A stretch of 12,003 nt of DNA, from NCBI GenBank assembly GCA_025352485.1, contig JANXTJ010000313.1:1-12003 (forward strand), in the 5' to 3' direction. Within the stretch, counting starts at the first letter, position 1, and each line of letters starts with the position of its first letter. Source of the DNA: Salinibacterium sp. Its GTDB lineage: Bacteria > Actinomycetota > Actinomycetes > Actinomycetales > Microbacteriaceae. The notes under the pieces are model-generated. The model was not told the DNA's origin. It made no database searches and worked only from the letters and a program-made list of their open reading frames with translations. Position numbers and translations under genes: made by a program. This document shows positions 5,502-11,911 of this stretch, piece by piece.

Positions 5502-6386
5502 TTAGGCGGGCGCGCCGATTTCGAGCGCCAGCCTCGGGTCGGCCGACCATTCCTCGAGTGAACCGTCGTAGATTCGCACCGCATGGGTTCCGATCGCGGC
5601 CAGCGTGAGCGCGTTAGCTGACGCCGAAATTCCGCCGCCACAGTAGAGCAGAACCTCACCGGCGTGATCTTCGGCGACATCAATGCCGGCCGAATCGTAG
5701 GCAAGCACGAGCTCGACGCGGGTCTTAACGTGGCCGTCCTTACTGAAGAGGTCACGGCTGGAAACGTTGACGCTGCCCGGAATCCGACCGCGCCGGGTGT
5801 AGCGGGTGGGGTCGGCGCCTGTAAATGAGCCGGCGGGCAGTCCGCAGACCAGCGGGGTGGCATCCGTACCGGTTCGCTCCAGAAGCTCCTGCTTGCTGAC
5901 CCAGGCCCGACGCCGCGCGTCGGCCGGCCAAAACGGCACGGGGCTCTGCGGCGTTTCCTCACCGGTGTCGACGCGCTCGCCCGCCGCCTGCCATGCAGCA
6001 AGGCCGCCGTCGAGCACCCGCACTGTGACGCCGATCCAGCGCAGCAGGTACCAGAGGCGGGAGGCGAACATCGTGCCGGTACTGTCGTAGACCACCACCG
6101 CGCGGCCCTCGGCGATGCCGAGCCGCGCGAGTTCATCAGCAATCGCCTGCGGCTCCGGATGCGTGTAGTGCAGGGTGGCGGTCGTGTCACTGAACTGCGT
6201 GGAGACATCCACCCACTGCGAGCCCGGGATGTGACCGGCCAGCCAGCGCGGTCGCCCCGAGTCTTTTCGGTAGTCACCATCGAACTGGGCGGGATGTAGT
6301 ACCAGGCTGGCGTCGAGCACGGCGGGCGGCAGCTCACCAGCGAGCTGGTCGGCGAGTTCGCCCACGGTAATGAATGGGGAGGTCAT
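5502..6386 (-). CDS. Two-domain rhodanese sulfurtransferase (thiosulfate/3-mercaptopyruvate type)
   Basis: A 294-residue tandem rhodanese that transfers sulfane sulfur from thiosulfate or 3-mercaptopyruvate to an acceptor via a persulfide on cysteine. The inactive N-terminal rhodanese domain has GHIPGSQWVDVSTQFS (51-66) and YDSTGTMFASR (100-110), with Asp where the active domain has Cys. The C-terminal domain has the active loop CGGGISA, with Cys249 as the catalytic residue, and RIPGSVNVSSRDLF (201-214). The loop differs from the classical CRKGVT (thiosulfate) and CGSGVT (mercaptopyruvate) forms, so the donor is uncertain. The ATG overlaps the stop codon of the upstream kinase-like gene as ATGA, making this the last gene of the TPP-riboswitch operon. 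A role in sulfur supply for thiamine is possible but not shown. Confidence 0.92.
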   Translation of the reverse strand: MTSPFITVGELADQLAGELPPAVLDASLVLHPAQFDGDYRKDSGRPRWLAGHIPGSQWVDVSTQFSDTTATLHYTHPEPQAIADELARLGIAEGRAVVVYDSTGTMFASRLWYLLRWIGVTVRVLDGGLAAWQAAGERVDTGEETPQSPVPFWPADARRRAWVSKQELLERTGTDATPLVCGLPAGSFTGADPTRYTRRGRIPGSVNVSSRDLFSKDGHVKTRVELVLAYDSAGIDVAEDHAGEVLLYCGGGISASANALTLAAIGTHAVRIYDGSLEEWSADPRLALEIGAPA

Positions 6387-6928
6387 GCGCCCAAGGCTAC
6401 GCGCGCGGTCGCGAGTGCGGCCACAGCTGAGCTGCCGTCGATGATCAGTTGCGCCAGCTCGTGCGGGCGTTCGCGGGCGATGAAGGCGTCTTCCTGCGCC
6501 GCCCAGTCGTCCCAGTGCGGCGCAAACGCGTCACCGTCGCGGTCCAACGCGCGCCGCCGGCGGGTCGTGGCGTCGAGGTCGACCCAGAGAGCGGCGTCGG
6601 CGAGGCCGCGCGATGCCCGACTGATCGCCCCGACTCCTTCCACGACAAGCGGCCGGGAGGCGTCAAGCTCACGCCACGAGCCCGGCCGGTCGCCGGCCCA
6701 ATCCCACGAGCGCCAACGCAGAGCATGCAGGATGCCCGGCACGGCCGCGCTGCCAGCATCCAGCCCGTTCCAGCCCGGGTAGAGGTCATCCATTCGCACC
6801 AGCTGGTAGTGCGGCCACAGCTGAACGAGCGAGCGCGCCAGTTCGGTTTTACCCGAGCCGGACCGACCGTCAATGAGGATGCACGCAGCCAGGCTAGGCG
6901 CCAATGAAGTTCCAATGCCCGGTAACAA
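6383..6928 (-). CDS. P-loop kinase-like NTPase (uridine kinase-like), substrate unknown
   Basis: About 181 residues if translation begins at the TTG at 6928. An alternative TTG at 6904 gives 173. Walker A is GRSGSGKT (residues 21-28) after the strand CILID. VRMDDLYPGWNGL (44-56) is the segment typical of uridine-kinase/phosphoribulokinase-like proteins and holds the likely catalytic acidic pair. RPLVVEGVGAI (92-102) is the second strand. RRRRALDRDGD (123-133) with the following WAAQEDAFIARERP is the lid region with phosphate-binding Arg residues. It probably phosphorylates a small molecule. The gene overlaps the end of ykoC by up to 35 bases and the sulfurtransferase start by four. Its place in a TPP-regulated operon suggests a thiamine-related substrate, an inference not supported by any motif. 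Confidence 0.83.
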   Translation of the reverse strand: MLPGIGTSLAPSLAACILIDGRSGSGKTELARSLVQLWPHYQLVRMDDLYPGWNGLDAGSAAVPGILHALRWRSWDWAGDRPGSWRELDASRPLVVEGVGAISRASRGLADAALWVDLDATTRRRRALDRDGDAFAPHWDDWAAQEDAFIARERPHELAQLIIDGSSAVAALATARVALGA

Positions 6929-7676
6929 CCGATACCGTCACCGCGGCGCCGGCGACGAGAATACCGAGGGCAACCAGTGCTGCATCGGGCCAGCGCAGGC
7001 GGGATGCCCGCGCCCAGGTGCGTGGGCCGGGAGCGCCGAACCCGCGCGCCTCCATCGCCGTCGCGAGTTTGCTGCCACGACGGATCGACAGCACGAGTAG
7101 CCCAAATGCCTGGCTCGCGAACCGGCGGATGCGCCCGCTGTCGCCCATCCCCCTGGCGCGGCGGGCGCGCTCCAGCGAACGCCAGTCTTCGAGGAACAGC
7201 GACACCAGCCGCAGGCCGGCCAGCGCGCCGAGCACGAAACGGGCGGGGAGCTTGACGATCTGGGCGAGACCGTCGGCCAGATCGGTCGGGTCGATCGTCA
7301 CGAACAGCACGATCGCGGGTAGGCCGATGGCGAGGATCCGCAGCAGAGTGGCAATGGCAAGCTCGATCGAGCCATCGGTGATCTCGACGAACAGCCAGTG
7401 GAAGTGCACGGCACCCGACGGCCGACCGTAGAGCAAAATCGTGAAGGCGCTAAGCGGGGCCGCGACCCACACCGGCCAGGTGCGCCGAAAGAAGCGCGCG
7501 GCACTCAGCCCCGCCCACGGCATCAGCAGCAACTCGATGGTGAGGGCGACGCTTGCCGATACCCAATCGATCGTCAGCACCAGCGCGACACTGATGATGG
7601 CGGATGCCGCGACCTTCGCCACCGGATTGATCCGGTAAACCGCCTGTCGCCCCACCACGGGGGTCATGACGCTCAC
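6894..7676 (-). CDS. ykoC: ECF transporter transmembrane protein EcfT (YkoC-like)
   Basis: A 260-residue energy-coupling-factor T component, the membrane scaffold linking the ATPases to the substrate-binding S component. It has hydrophobic spans at about 22-40, 42-58, 67-84, 107-128, 145-162 and 232-252. The two conserved coupling-helix ARG signatures are visible: RARRARGMG with ARG at 174-176, and AMEARGFG with ARG at 210-212. An N-terminal YRINPVAKV is family-typical. The GTG start at 7676 overlaps the ykoD stop as GTGA, which favours it over the ATG nine bases later. It acts with YkoD and YkoE, encoded just upstream. The symbol is given by operon resemblance to Bacillus ykoEDC. Confidence 0.92.
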   Translation of the reverse strand: MSVMTPVVGRQAVYRINPVAKVAASAIISVALVLTIDWVSASVALTIELLLMPWAGLSAARFFRRTWPVWVAAPLSAFTILLYGRPSGAVHFHWLFVEITDGSIELAIATLLRILAIGLPAIVLFVTIDPTDLADGLAQIVKLPARFVLGALAGLRLVSLFLEDWRSLERARRARGMGDSGRIRRFASQAFGLLVLSIRRGSKLATAMEARGFGAPGPRTWARASRLRWPDAALVALGILVAGAAVTVSVVTGHWNFIGA

Positions 7677-9112
7677 GCGGTCACCGCTTCGGGCACGAGC
7701 ATGCCGTATTCGGAATCGGCCAGTGCCGCCACGAACTGCGCATCATGGGTGATCGCCATCGCCGCGATCCCGTCATCGAGTAAGTCGGCGATAAGCGCGA
7801 CCAGCTCACACCAGGTGCGCGAATCCTGCCCAAAAGTCGGCTCATCGAGTAGGAGGATCGGCGGCCGCGTCGCCAGAACTGTGGCGACAGAGAGTCGGCG
7901 TTTTTCGCCGCCGGACAGGGTGAACGGGTTGGCCGACATCAGGTGGTCGAGGCGCAACCGGGTGGCCAGTTCATCGATGCGGGTGGCGACGGCGACCGGC
8001 GACATCCCGAGCAGTAGCGGGCCGACGGCAAGCTCGTCGCTGACCCTGCCGGTCAGAAACTGGTGTTCGGGGTCTTGGAACACCGTCCCGATCCGCGTGA
8101 CGAGCTCACGGGACTTCCAATGGATGGGTTGCCCCGGATGGCCGTCGGCGACGACGCTACCCGAAGCAGGCGCCAAGAGTCCGGCAACGGTCAGCCCGAG
8201 AGTCGATTTGCCGGCTCCGTTGGGCCCGGTGACGGCCAGCAGCCGACCCTCGGTCAATTCCACAGCAATATCGGCGTGCAACACCGTCGAGGGCAGCCGA
8301 GCGATGGCGAGGTCAATCGTGTGCAGCGCCCGCCCTCCCCCGAGTTGGCGCGCGCGCACGGGGGGCGCGGGCTCAAAACCCGGAACCCACACGCCCGAAG
8401 CCGCCAGCGGGGCGCCCTCGCGGGTGAGCACGACCCGAACGGGGCCGTCGGCGCGAAGGGCGCCGTCGTCGAGTACCACCACGCGCTCGACGACGTCGGT
8501 CCAGACGGAAACTCGGTGTTCGATCACGACCAGGGTGGCCCCTGTCAACTCGAGCACTCGTCGCACCGCGTCGCGCACCTCCACAACCCCGTCGGGGTCG
8601 AGGTTCGCCGTCGGCTCATCGAGCAGGATGAGGCCGGGCCGCATCGCGAGGACACCGGCGAGCGCGAGGCGCTGCTTCTGGCCGCCGGAAAGCTCGCTCG
8701 TCGGGTGGTCGAGGGGTAAGTCGAGGCCAACCGCCTGCAAAGACTCCCCTACGCGTCGCCAGATTTCGTCTCGCGGCACCCCGAGGTTCTCGCATCCGAA
8801 GGCCACGTCATCGCCGATCCGCGCGAGGATGACCTGCGAGTCTGGGTCTTGCAACACCAGCCCGACCCGGCCGCGGGCCGCATTCGGGCGCGTCCCATCA
8901 ACGAGCAGCTCGCCGCTGCCTTCGCCCTCGTCGGCTCCACCGAGCAACCCCGCCAAACCGTGCAGCAGAGTCGACTTGCCGGAGCCGGATGCCCCGAGCA
9001 GCAACAGCCGCTCTCCAGGCTCGACATCAAGGTCGAGCCCGGAGACCGCCCACGGGGAGCGGCCGGCGTGACGCCAGCCCCAGCCTCTAGCGCGAACGGC
9101 TGCGGCAGCCAC
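7673..9112 (-). CDS. ykoD: Duplicated ABC ATPase of the ECF transporter (YkoD-like)
   Basis: A 479-residue protein with two complete ABC ATPase domains, corresponding to EcfA and EcfA' fused. Domain 1 has Walker A GASGSGKS (40-47), Q-loop Gln88, signature LSGGQKQR (141-148), Walker B LILLDEP (161-167) and switch His199. Domain 2 has Walker A GPNGAGKS (296-303), Q-loop Gln346, signature LSGGEKRR (399-406), Walker B ILLLDEP (419-425) and His456. Both sites look competent. The start is the GTG at 9112, which overlaps the ykoE stop by one base (TAGTG). The open frame continues upstream to 9448, but that part is the shadow of ykoE. It hydrolyses ATP on the cytoplasmic face to drive substrate release from the S component. 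Confidence 0.95.
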   Translation of the reverse strand: MAAAAVRARGWGWRHAGRSPWAVSGLDLDVEPGERLLLLGASGSGKSTLLHGLAGLLGGADEGEGSGELLVDGTRPNAARGRVGLVLQDPDSQVILARIGDDVAFGCENLGVPRDEIWRRVGESLQAVGLDLPLDHPTSELSGGQKQRLALAGVLAMRPGLILLDEPTANLDPDGVVEVRDAVRRVLELTGATLVVIEHRVSVWTDVVERVVVLDDGALRADGPVRVVLTREGAPLAASGVWVPGFEPAPPVRARQLGGGRALHTIDLAIARLPSTVLHADIAVELTEGRLLAVTGPNGAGKSTLGLTVAGLLAPASGSVVADGHPGQPIHWKSRELVTRIGTVFQDPEHQFLTGRVSDELAVGPLLLGMSPVAVATRIDELATRLRLDHLMSANPFTLSGGEKRRLSVATVLATRPPILLLDEPTFGQDSRTWCELVALIADLLDDGIAAMAITHDAQFVAALADSEYGMLVPEAVTA

Positions 9113-9756
9113 TATGCGTTCGACGTGGCGCCGCGACCGTCTTCTGAACGACCGGAAGCGAATCGACTCAGTGCCCCTGTTCGGGCGATTGCTCGCACCA
9201 GAAGCCACGAGCCGACGCCGGCGATGACCGCACCGGAGATGACCGCGCAGATCGCGTAGGTGACCGCAAAGCTCTGGGTCGCACCGACGTAGGAGAGCAC
9301 CAGGTCGTTGATCGCCATGGCAAGCCCCGCGGCCGCACCCGCCAAGACCGCGGCGTACACGCGCCAGTTTGCGTAGAGCAGCACGAGAAACACCAGTTCT
9401 GCGCCGAGGCCCTGCACGAGCCCACTCTCGAGGGTCATGAGCCCCCACCGAGCGCCGAGGAGTGCTTCGACGGTTGCCGCAAGCAACTCAACGAAAATTG
9501 CCGCCCCCGGCTTGCGGATGATGAGCGCGCCCAGCACCCCACCGATGAGCCAAATGCCGTAGGTGAGCGACTGAAGGCCCGGAAGCGCGGCTTCCAGAGG
9601 CGCCGTGATCGGGGCATAAATCTGGTCCCAGCCGAAGTAGACCAGGCCGACAGCGACGCCGACGACGCTCGCCACGACGATGTCGACGATTCGCCAGCGG
9701 CCGCGCTGGCGGAAGGTGGTCAGGGCCTGGGGGATGGATGCTGTTGCGGATGTCAT
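9112..9756 (-). CDS. ykoE: ECF transporter S component, YkoE family (thiamine or thiamine-precursor binding)
   Basis: A 214-residue integral membrane protein, the substrate-specificity subunit. About six hydrophobic segments are visible, at roughly 23-43, 62-80, 84-100, 112-129, 132-149 and 165-188. The family pattern includes WRIVDIVVASVVGVAVGLVY, with the acidic residue near the first span, then FGWDQIYAPI, and AAIFVELLAATVEALLG (85-101), characteristic of YkoE. The YkoE group is associated with thiamine, hydroxymethylpyrimidine or related precursors. The TPP riboswitch directly upstream strongly supports this. GAAAGG (minus strand, 9770-9765), eight bases before the ATG, is the ribosome binding site and lies partly in a hairpin. 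First gene of the operon. Confidence 0.93.
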   Translation of the reverse strand: MTSATASIPQALTTFRQRGRWRIVDIVVASVVGVAVGLVYFGWDQIYAPITAPLEAALPGLQSLTYGIWLIGGVLGALIIRKPGAAIFVELLAATVEALLGARWGLMTLESGLVQGLGAELVFLVLLYANWRVYAAVLAGAAAGLAMAINDLVLSYVGATQSFAVTYAICAVISGAVIAGVGSWLLVRAIARTGALSRFASGRSEDGRGATSNA

Positions 9757-9760
9757 GTGT

Positions 9761-9785
9761 CGTGCCTTTCGAGTGAAATGGCACG
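9761..9785 (-). promoter_or_regulatory. Ribosome-binding-site-sequestering hairpin
   Basis: On the minus strand, CGTGCC (9785-9780) pairs with GGCACG (9766-9761) around a 13-base loop. The GG of the ykoE Shine-Dalgarno sequence (GAAAGG, 9770-9765) is inside the stem. This fits translational control downstream of the TPP aptamer. Confidence 0.5.
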
Positions 9786-9802
9786 GGATTTAAGAGTGTC
9801 TG

Positions 9803-9890
9803 CCTCCCTGCGCTGGCATTATCCAGATCAGGTTCGACGGTCGAAGCTTGGAGAAGCTTCCTCTCAGCCCGGCTCACCGGACTCCCGTGT
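9803..9890 (-). ncRNA. TPP riboswitch (THI element)
   Basis: Read on the minus strand, the element has both conserved TPP-binding halves. The pyrimidine-sensing part is the GGGCTGAGAG segment around 9871-9862, after a CCGG/CCGG stem (P3). The pyrophosphate-sensing part is GAACCTGATCTGGATAATGC followed by CAGCGCAGGGA. P5 is CTGG with CCAG. P2 is likely ACGG (9888-9885) with CCGT (9840-9837). An extra stem GAAGCTT/AAGCTTC lies between the two halves, as is common in actinobacterial members. The distance to the ykoE ATG is about 46 bases. Binding of thiamine pyrophosphate should reduce expression of the whole transporter operon. Confidence 0.96.
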
Positions 9891-9899
9891 TCAGCCTTC

Positions 9900-9905
9900 A
9901 TCCTA
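9900..9905 (-). promoter_or_regulatory. Candidate -10 box upstream of the TPP riboswitch
   Basis: TAGGAT on the minus strand overlaps the TAG stop codon of the DUF1697 gene. Transcription would start near 9893, just before the first helix of the aptamer. No -35 match is clear. Confidence 0.35.
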
Positions 9906-10409
9906 TGCCCCCAACATCCCCACGATCGTCGTGAGCGTGCGCAGGTTGCGCCCGGTCGCCTCCGGCGGAAACTGCTTCCAAAAGGCGGGCTTCAGCCGGG
10001 ACTTCGAGATGCCGTCTGGCATGAACGAGTAGACGGCATCCGGCCCGACCTGCAACCGTTCGGGGGCAAGCTCCGCTGGCGTCGGGCGTGTCAGCTCTGT
10101 GGGCACCGCGCCCATTATGGTCACGAGCAGCCGTGACGGATCGCCCTCGAACGGCATGGCCTCGAGGATCCCTACCAACCGCGAGCGCTCGAGAAGCTGC
10201 AGCCGGGGCGACACCCCGGTCTCCTCCCGGATGCGCCGCTCAAGATCGCAGGCCGTGACATCCCCGCCGAAGATGACATTGCCACTGTTCAGCACGGTCA
10301 CGACCTCGGTGCAGCCCAGCTCCTCAAAAATGGCGCGCAGGGTCGCCATCGGCACAGTGCTGTTGCCGCCCACGTTGATGCCGCGCAACAGCGCGACGCG
10401 CCGGCTCAC
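9903..10409 (-). CDS. DUF1697 family protein
   Basis: A 168-residue cytosolic protein of the DUF1697 family, whose function is unknown. The family hallmark at the N-terminus is RRVALLRGINVGGNSTVPMA (residues 3-22), followed by LRAIFEELGCTEVVTVLNSGNVIF (24-47) with the conserved NSGN. Near the C-terminus, SKSRLKPAFWKQFPPEATGRNLRTL (about 134-158) matches the conserved Arg-Asn-Trp/Leu-Arg-Thr ending. The length is close to the usual 170-180. The GTG start overlaps the stop of the upstream glycosyltransferase as GTGA, so the two are probably co-translated. No functional link between them is evident. Confidence 0.93.
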   Translation of the reverse strand: MSRRVALLRGINVGGNSTVPMATLRAIFEELGCTEVVTVLNSGNVIFGGDVTACDLERRIREETGVSPRLQLLERSRLVGILEAMPFEGDPSRLLVTIMGAVPTELTRPTPAELAPERLQVGPDAVYSFMPDGISKSRLKPAFWKQFPPEATGRNLRTLTTIVGMLGA

Positions 10410-11236
10410 GGCAATGCCCGCGCCTTGCGGCGCTCGTTGCGCAATTCGTTCTGGCGCATCGCCTTGAGTGCGGGGTACGACGACAGGAAAACGGCCATCG
10501 GCGCACGCAGCGCGATGCTGCGGATGTTGTGCTTCTTGTAGGTGCGCTCGAAGCGCATGACGTAGCTGTAAAACTCGCGCGGCGAGTCGTCGAGACGCCG
10601 CGCCGACATGCCGGTGACCATCTCCGACGAATAGGCGATCTTCAGGTCGCGCATATGCATGTGCAGCGAGAGGTCGATGTCTTCGTGCAGATCGTCGTCA
10701 GGGTCGAGGCAGACCTGGTCGCGCACGTCACGCCAGGCGGTCGCCCGAATGGCCATGTTGCTACCGAACAGCAGGTGATGCTCACTGGCGATCAGAATCA
10801 ACGCCCGACGCAGCGCGTCATCCGCGATGGCGCCGAATCGTCGAAGCGGCATGTCGTAATAGATGACCGGCCCCGTGCACGCGGCGACGGAATCGTCGGC
10901 AAAAGCCTTCTGCACCTCCTGAACCCAGTTTGGCTCGAGCACGGAATCCGCATCGATGCGCCCGATGACCTCGCCGCTGGCATTGTCTAACCCAAAATTG
11001 CGGGTCGGGATGATGCCCTGCAGGGCATCCTGCTTCACGTAGACGATGGGCGACTCCGGGTACGCGGCCTGCAGGGCACGCACCACCGCCGCGGTGCCAT
11101 CCGTCGACTTGTTGTCGACGACCATGATTTCGGTGGCGGCAATTGTTTGGTCGAGGGCTGCGAGCACGCACGCCCTGATCGTCTCCTGTTCGTTGAAGGC
11201 TGGAATGACAATCGAGATGGTCGGTGGGCTCCCCAT
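10406..11236 (-). CDS. Glycosyltransferase family 2
   Basis: A 276-residue GT-A fold glycosyltransferase that moves a sugar from a nucleotide donor to an acceptor, probably for a cell-envelope or extracellular glycan. The N-terminus ISIVIPAFNEQETI (7-20) and VVDNKSTDGTAAVV (39-52) form the nucleotide-binding half. RIDADS (93-98) carries the DxD-type metal-binding DAD. LHEDIDLSLHM (183-193) carries the ED motif expected of the catalytic base region. The basic C-terminus has one moderately hydrophobic helix (about 241-256) but no clear membrane span, so peripheral association is possible. The ATG at 11236 is chosen because ISIVIPAFNE follows directly and TATGGT lies six bases upstream. A longer frame to 11347 adds atypical sequence. 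It is coupled to the DUF1697 gene. Confidence 0.9.
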   Translation of the reverse strand: MGSPPTISIVIPAFNEQETIRACVLAALDQTIAATEIMVVDNKSTDGTAAVVRALQAAYPESPIVYVKQDALQGIIPTRNFGLDNASGEVIGRIDADSVLEPNWVQEVQKAFADDSVAACTGPVIYYDMPLRRFGAIADDALRRALILIASEHHLLFGSNMAIRATAWRDVRDQVCLDPDDDLHEDIDLSLHMHMRDLKIAYSSEMVTGMSARRLDDSPREFYSYVMRFERTYKKHNIRSIALRAPMAVFLSSYPALKAMRQNELRNERRKARALP

Positions 11237-11242
11237 GCCGTC

Positions 11243-11248
11243 ACCATA
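11243..11248 (-). promoter_or_regulatory. -10 box (TATGGT) for the glycosyltransferase gene
   Basis: On the minus strand, TATGGT is followed by six bases and the ATG at 11236. This predicts a leaderless transcript and supports that start over the longer frame. Confidence 0.42.
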
Positions 11249-11329
11249 CCCGAGCGTGGTGACGTGCCCCGGAGAACTGTTGACAGGGTACGACGCCAGA
11301 AACGGTCGCACTACATGCATCCGCACTAG

Positions 11330-11335
11330 TACGGT
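11330..11335 (+). promoter_or_regulatory. -10 box (TACGGT) of the deacetylase remnant
   Basis: TACGGT is followed by six bases and the GTG at 11342, the same leaderless spacing as at other starts in the window. This suggests the remnant still carries its original promoter. Confidence 0.35.
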
Positions 11336-11341
11336 GAGCGC

Positions 11342-11498
11342 GTGCATAGACGAGTCGTTCTATCCGCCTTCGGGGTGACAGCAGCTGCAGCTGGCCAACC
11401 ACGCGACAGTTACGAGACACTTCGACGAAATCGTGGGCATCATCCGAGCTCGCGGGCTCATTCCGGTCACGCTAGACGACGTATTCGCCCGGATATAG
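11342..11498 (+). pseudogene. Probable remnant of a secreted polysaccharide deacetylase
   Basis: The first piece, from GTG 11342, reads MHRRVVLSAFGVTAAAAG, which looks like an export signal with a twin-arginine-like start. About 20 codons later the frame yields only arginine-rich nonsense. In another frame, a piece ending at the TAG at 11496-11498 reads RHFDEIVGIIRARGLIPVTL then DDVFARI. This resembles the last helix and strand of NodB-type polysaccharide deacetylases (I-x-x-L/I-R-A-R-G ... V-T-L-D-D-x-F). That second frame is closed upstream by TGA at 11376 and has no start codon. The simplest reading is an internal deletion that removed the catalytic domain and changed frame, possibly at the GCAGCT repeat near 11381-11392. 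The catalytic NodB motifs are absent. The match is by eye and the family call is moderate. Confidence 0.5.
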
Positions 11499-11570
11499 CC
11501 CGGTTCTTTCGCGCGGCTACAGGGAGCACGCGCGCGACGCAAGCCCTCGGAGGCCACCGGGGGTGCTGCC

Positions 11571-11576
11571 TAGAAT
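11571..11576 (+). promoter_or_regulatory. Candidate -10 box for the 89-residue gene
   Basis: TAGAAT lies 28 bases before the ATG at 11605 and is close to TATAAT. It overlaps a small inverted repeat, ATGAA (11575-11579) and TTCAT (11585-11589), which could be an operator. No -35 is evident. Confidence 0.35.
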
Positions 11577-11604
11577 GAAATCGCTTCATCCAAGGAGGTA
11601 TGTG

Positions 11605-11874
11605 ATGCTCGCGCGCAAAATCAATTACGCCATGTCAGAGGTCCCCGCAGGCGAACCGGAAACCGTCGACATTCGGCTCGATCTGATCTCCATGACGGAA
11701 TGGCGGGTCTGCGATCGTCGATTCCTCGAGACCGATTCCCGCGCGATCCTTGGGTTCATCGAACGGCGCGGGGCCGACTACGAGGTGACTACGATCGCCG
11801 CTCCCGACCGGGTAGAGGTCTTTGCCGGGCTGGCATCCGCCACCATGTCTTTCGGCGCCCCCCGAGCGACCTGA
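11605..11874 (+). CDS. Small uncharacterised protein related to the one at 836
   Basis: An 89-residue soluble protein with no recognised family name. The ribosome binding site AAGGAGG (11592-11598), six bases before the ATG, is close to perfect and fixes the start, although in-frame starts exist further upstream. The segment TEWRVCDRRFLETDSRAILG (31-50) followed by FIERRGADYEVTTI (51-64) resembles LWRITRTDGEVLGYVER and AGHRFVAKR of the protein at 836, with Trp, a Gly-Tyr/Phe pair and the ER dipeptide in register. This suggests one small domain present twice. The C-terminus is Ala/Ser/Met rich. No metal or nucleotide motif is visible. It stands alone between a pseudogene and a convergent gene. 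Confidence 0.75.
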   Translation: MLARKINYAMSEVPAGEPETVDIRLDLISMTEWRVCDRRFLETDSRAILGFIERRGADYEVTTIAAPDRVEVFAGLASATMSFGAPRAT

Positions 11875-11911
11875 TTCGAGTCTGACGAAACCGGGTCTGG
11901 ACGAGACCGTG

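Noticed and set aside
5483..6337. A 284-codon alternative minus-strand frame inside the sulfurtransferase
   Set aside because: It is a shadow frame with Arg/Ser/Pro-rich composition and no motif; the other frame has both rhodanese domains.
7398..9071. A 557-codon open frame on the plus strand
   Set aside because: It lies opposite ykoC and ykoD, which have complete motifs. Its translation is Ser/Arg/Thr/Pro-rich low complexity, typical of the antisense frame of a GC-rich gene.
9113..9448. N-terminal extension of the ykoD frame up to 9448
   Set aside because: This part is the out-of-frame shadow of ykoE. The GTG at 9112 overlapping the ykoE stop gives the normal family N-terminus.
11237..11347. 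Extended N-terminus of the glycosyltransferase
   Set aside because: The added residues do not resemble GT2 proteins, and the -10 box at 11243-11248 lies inside the extension.
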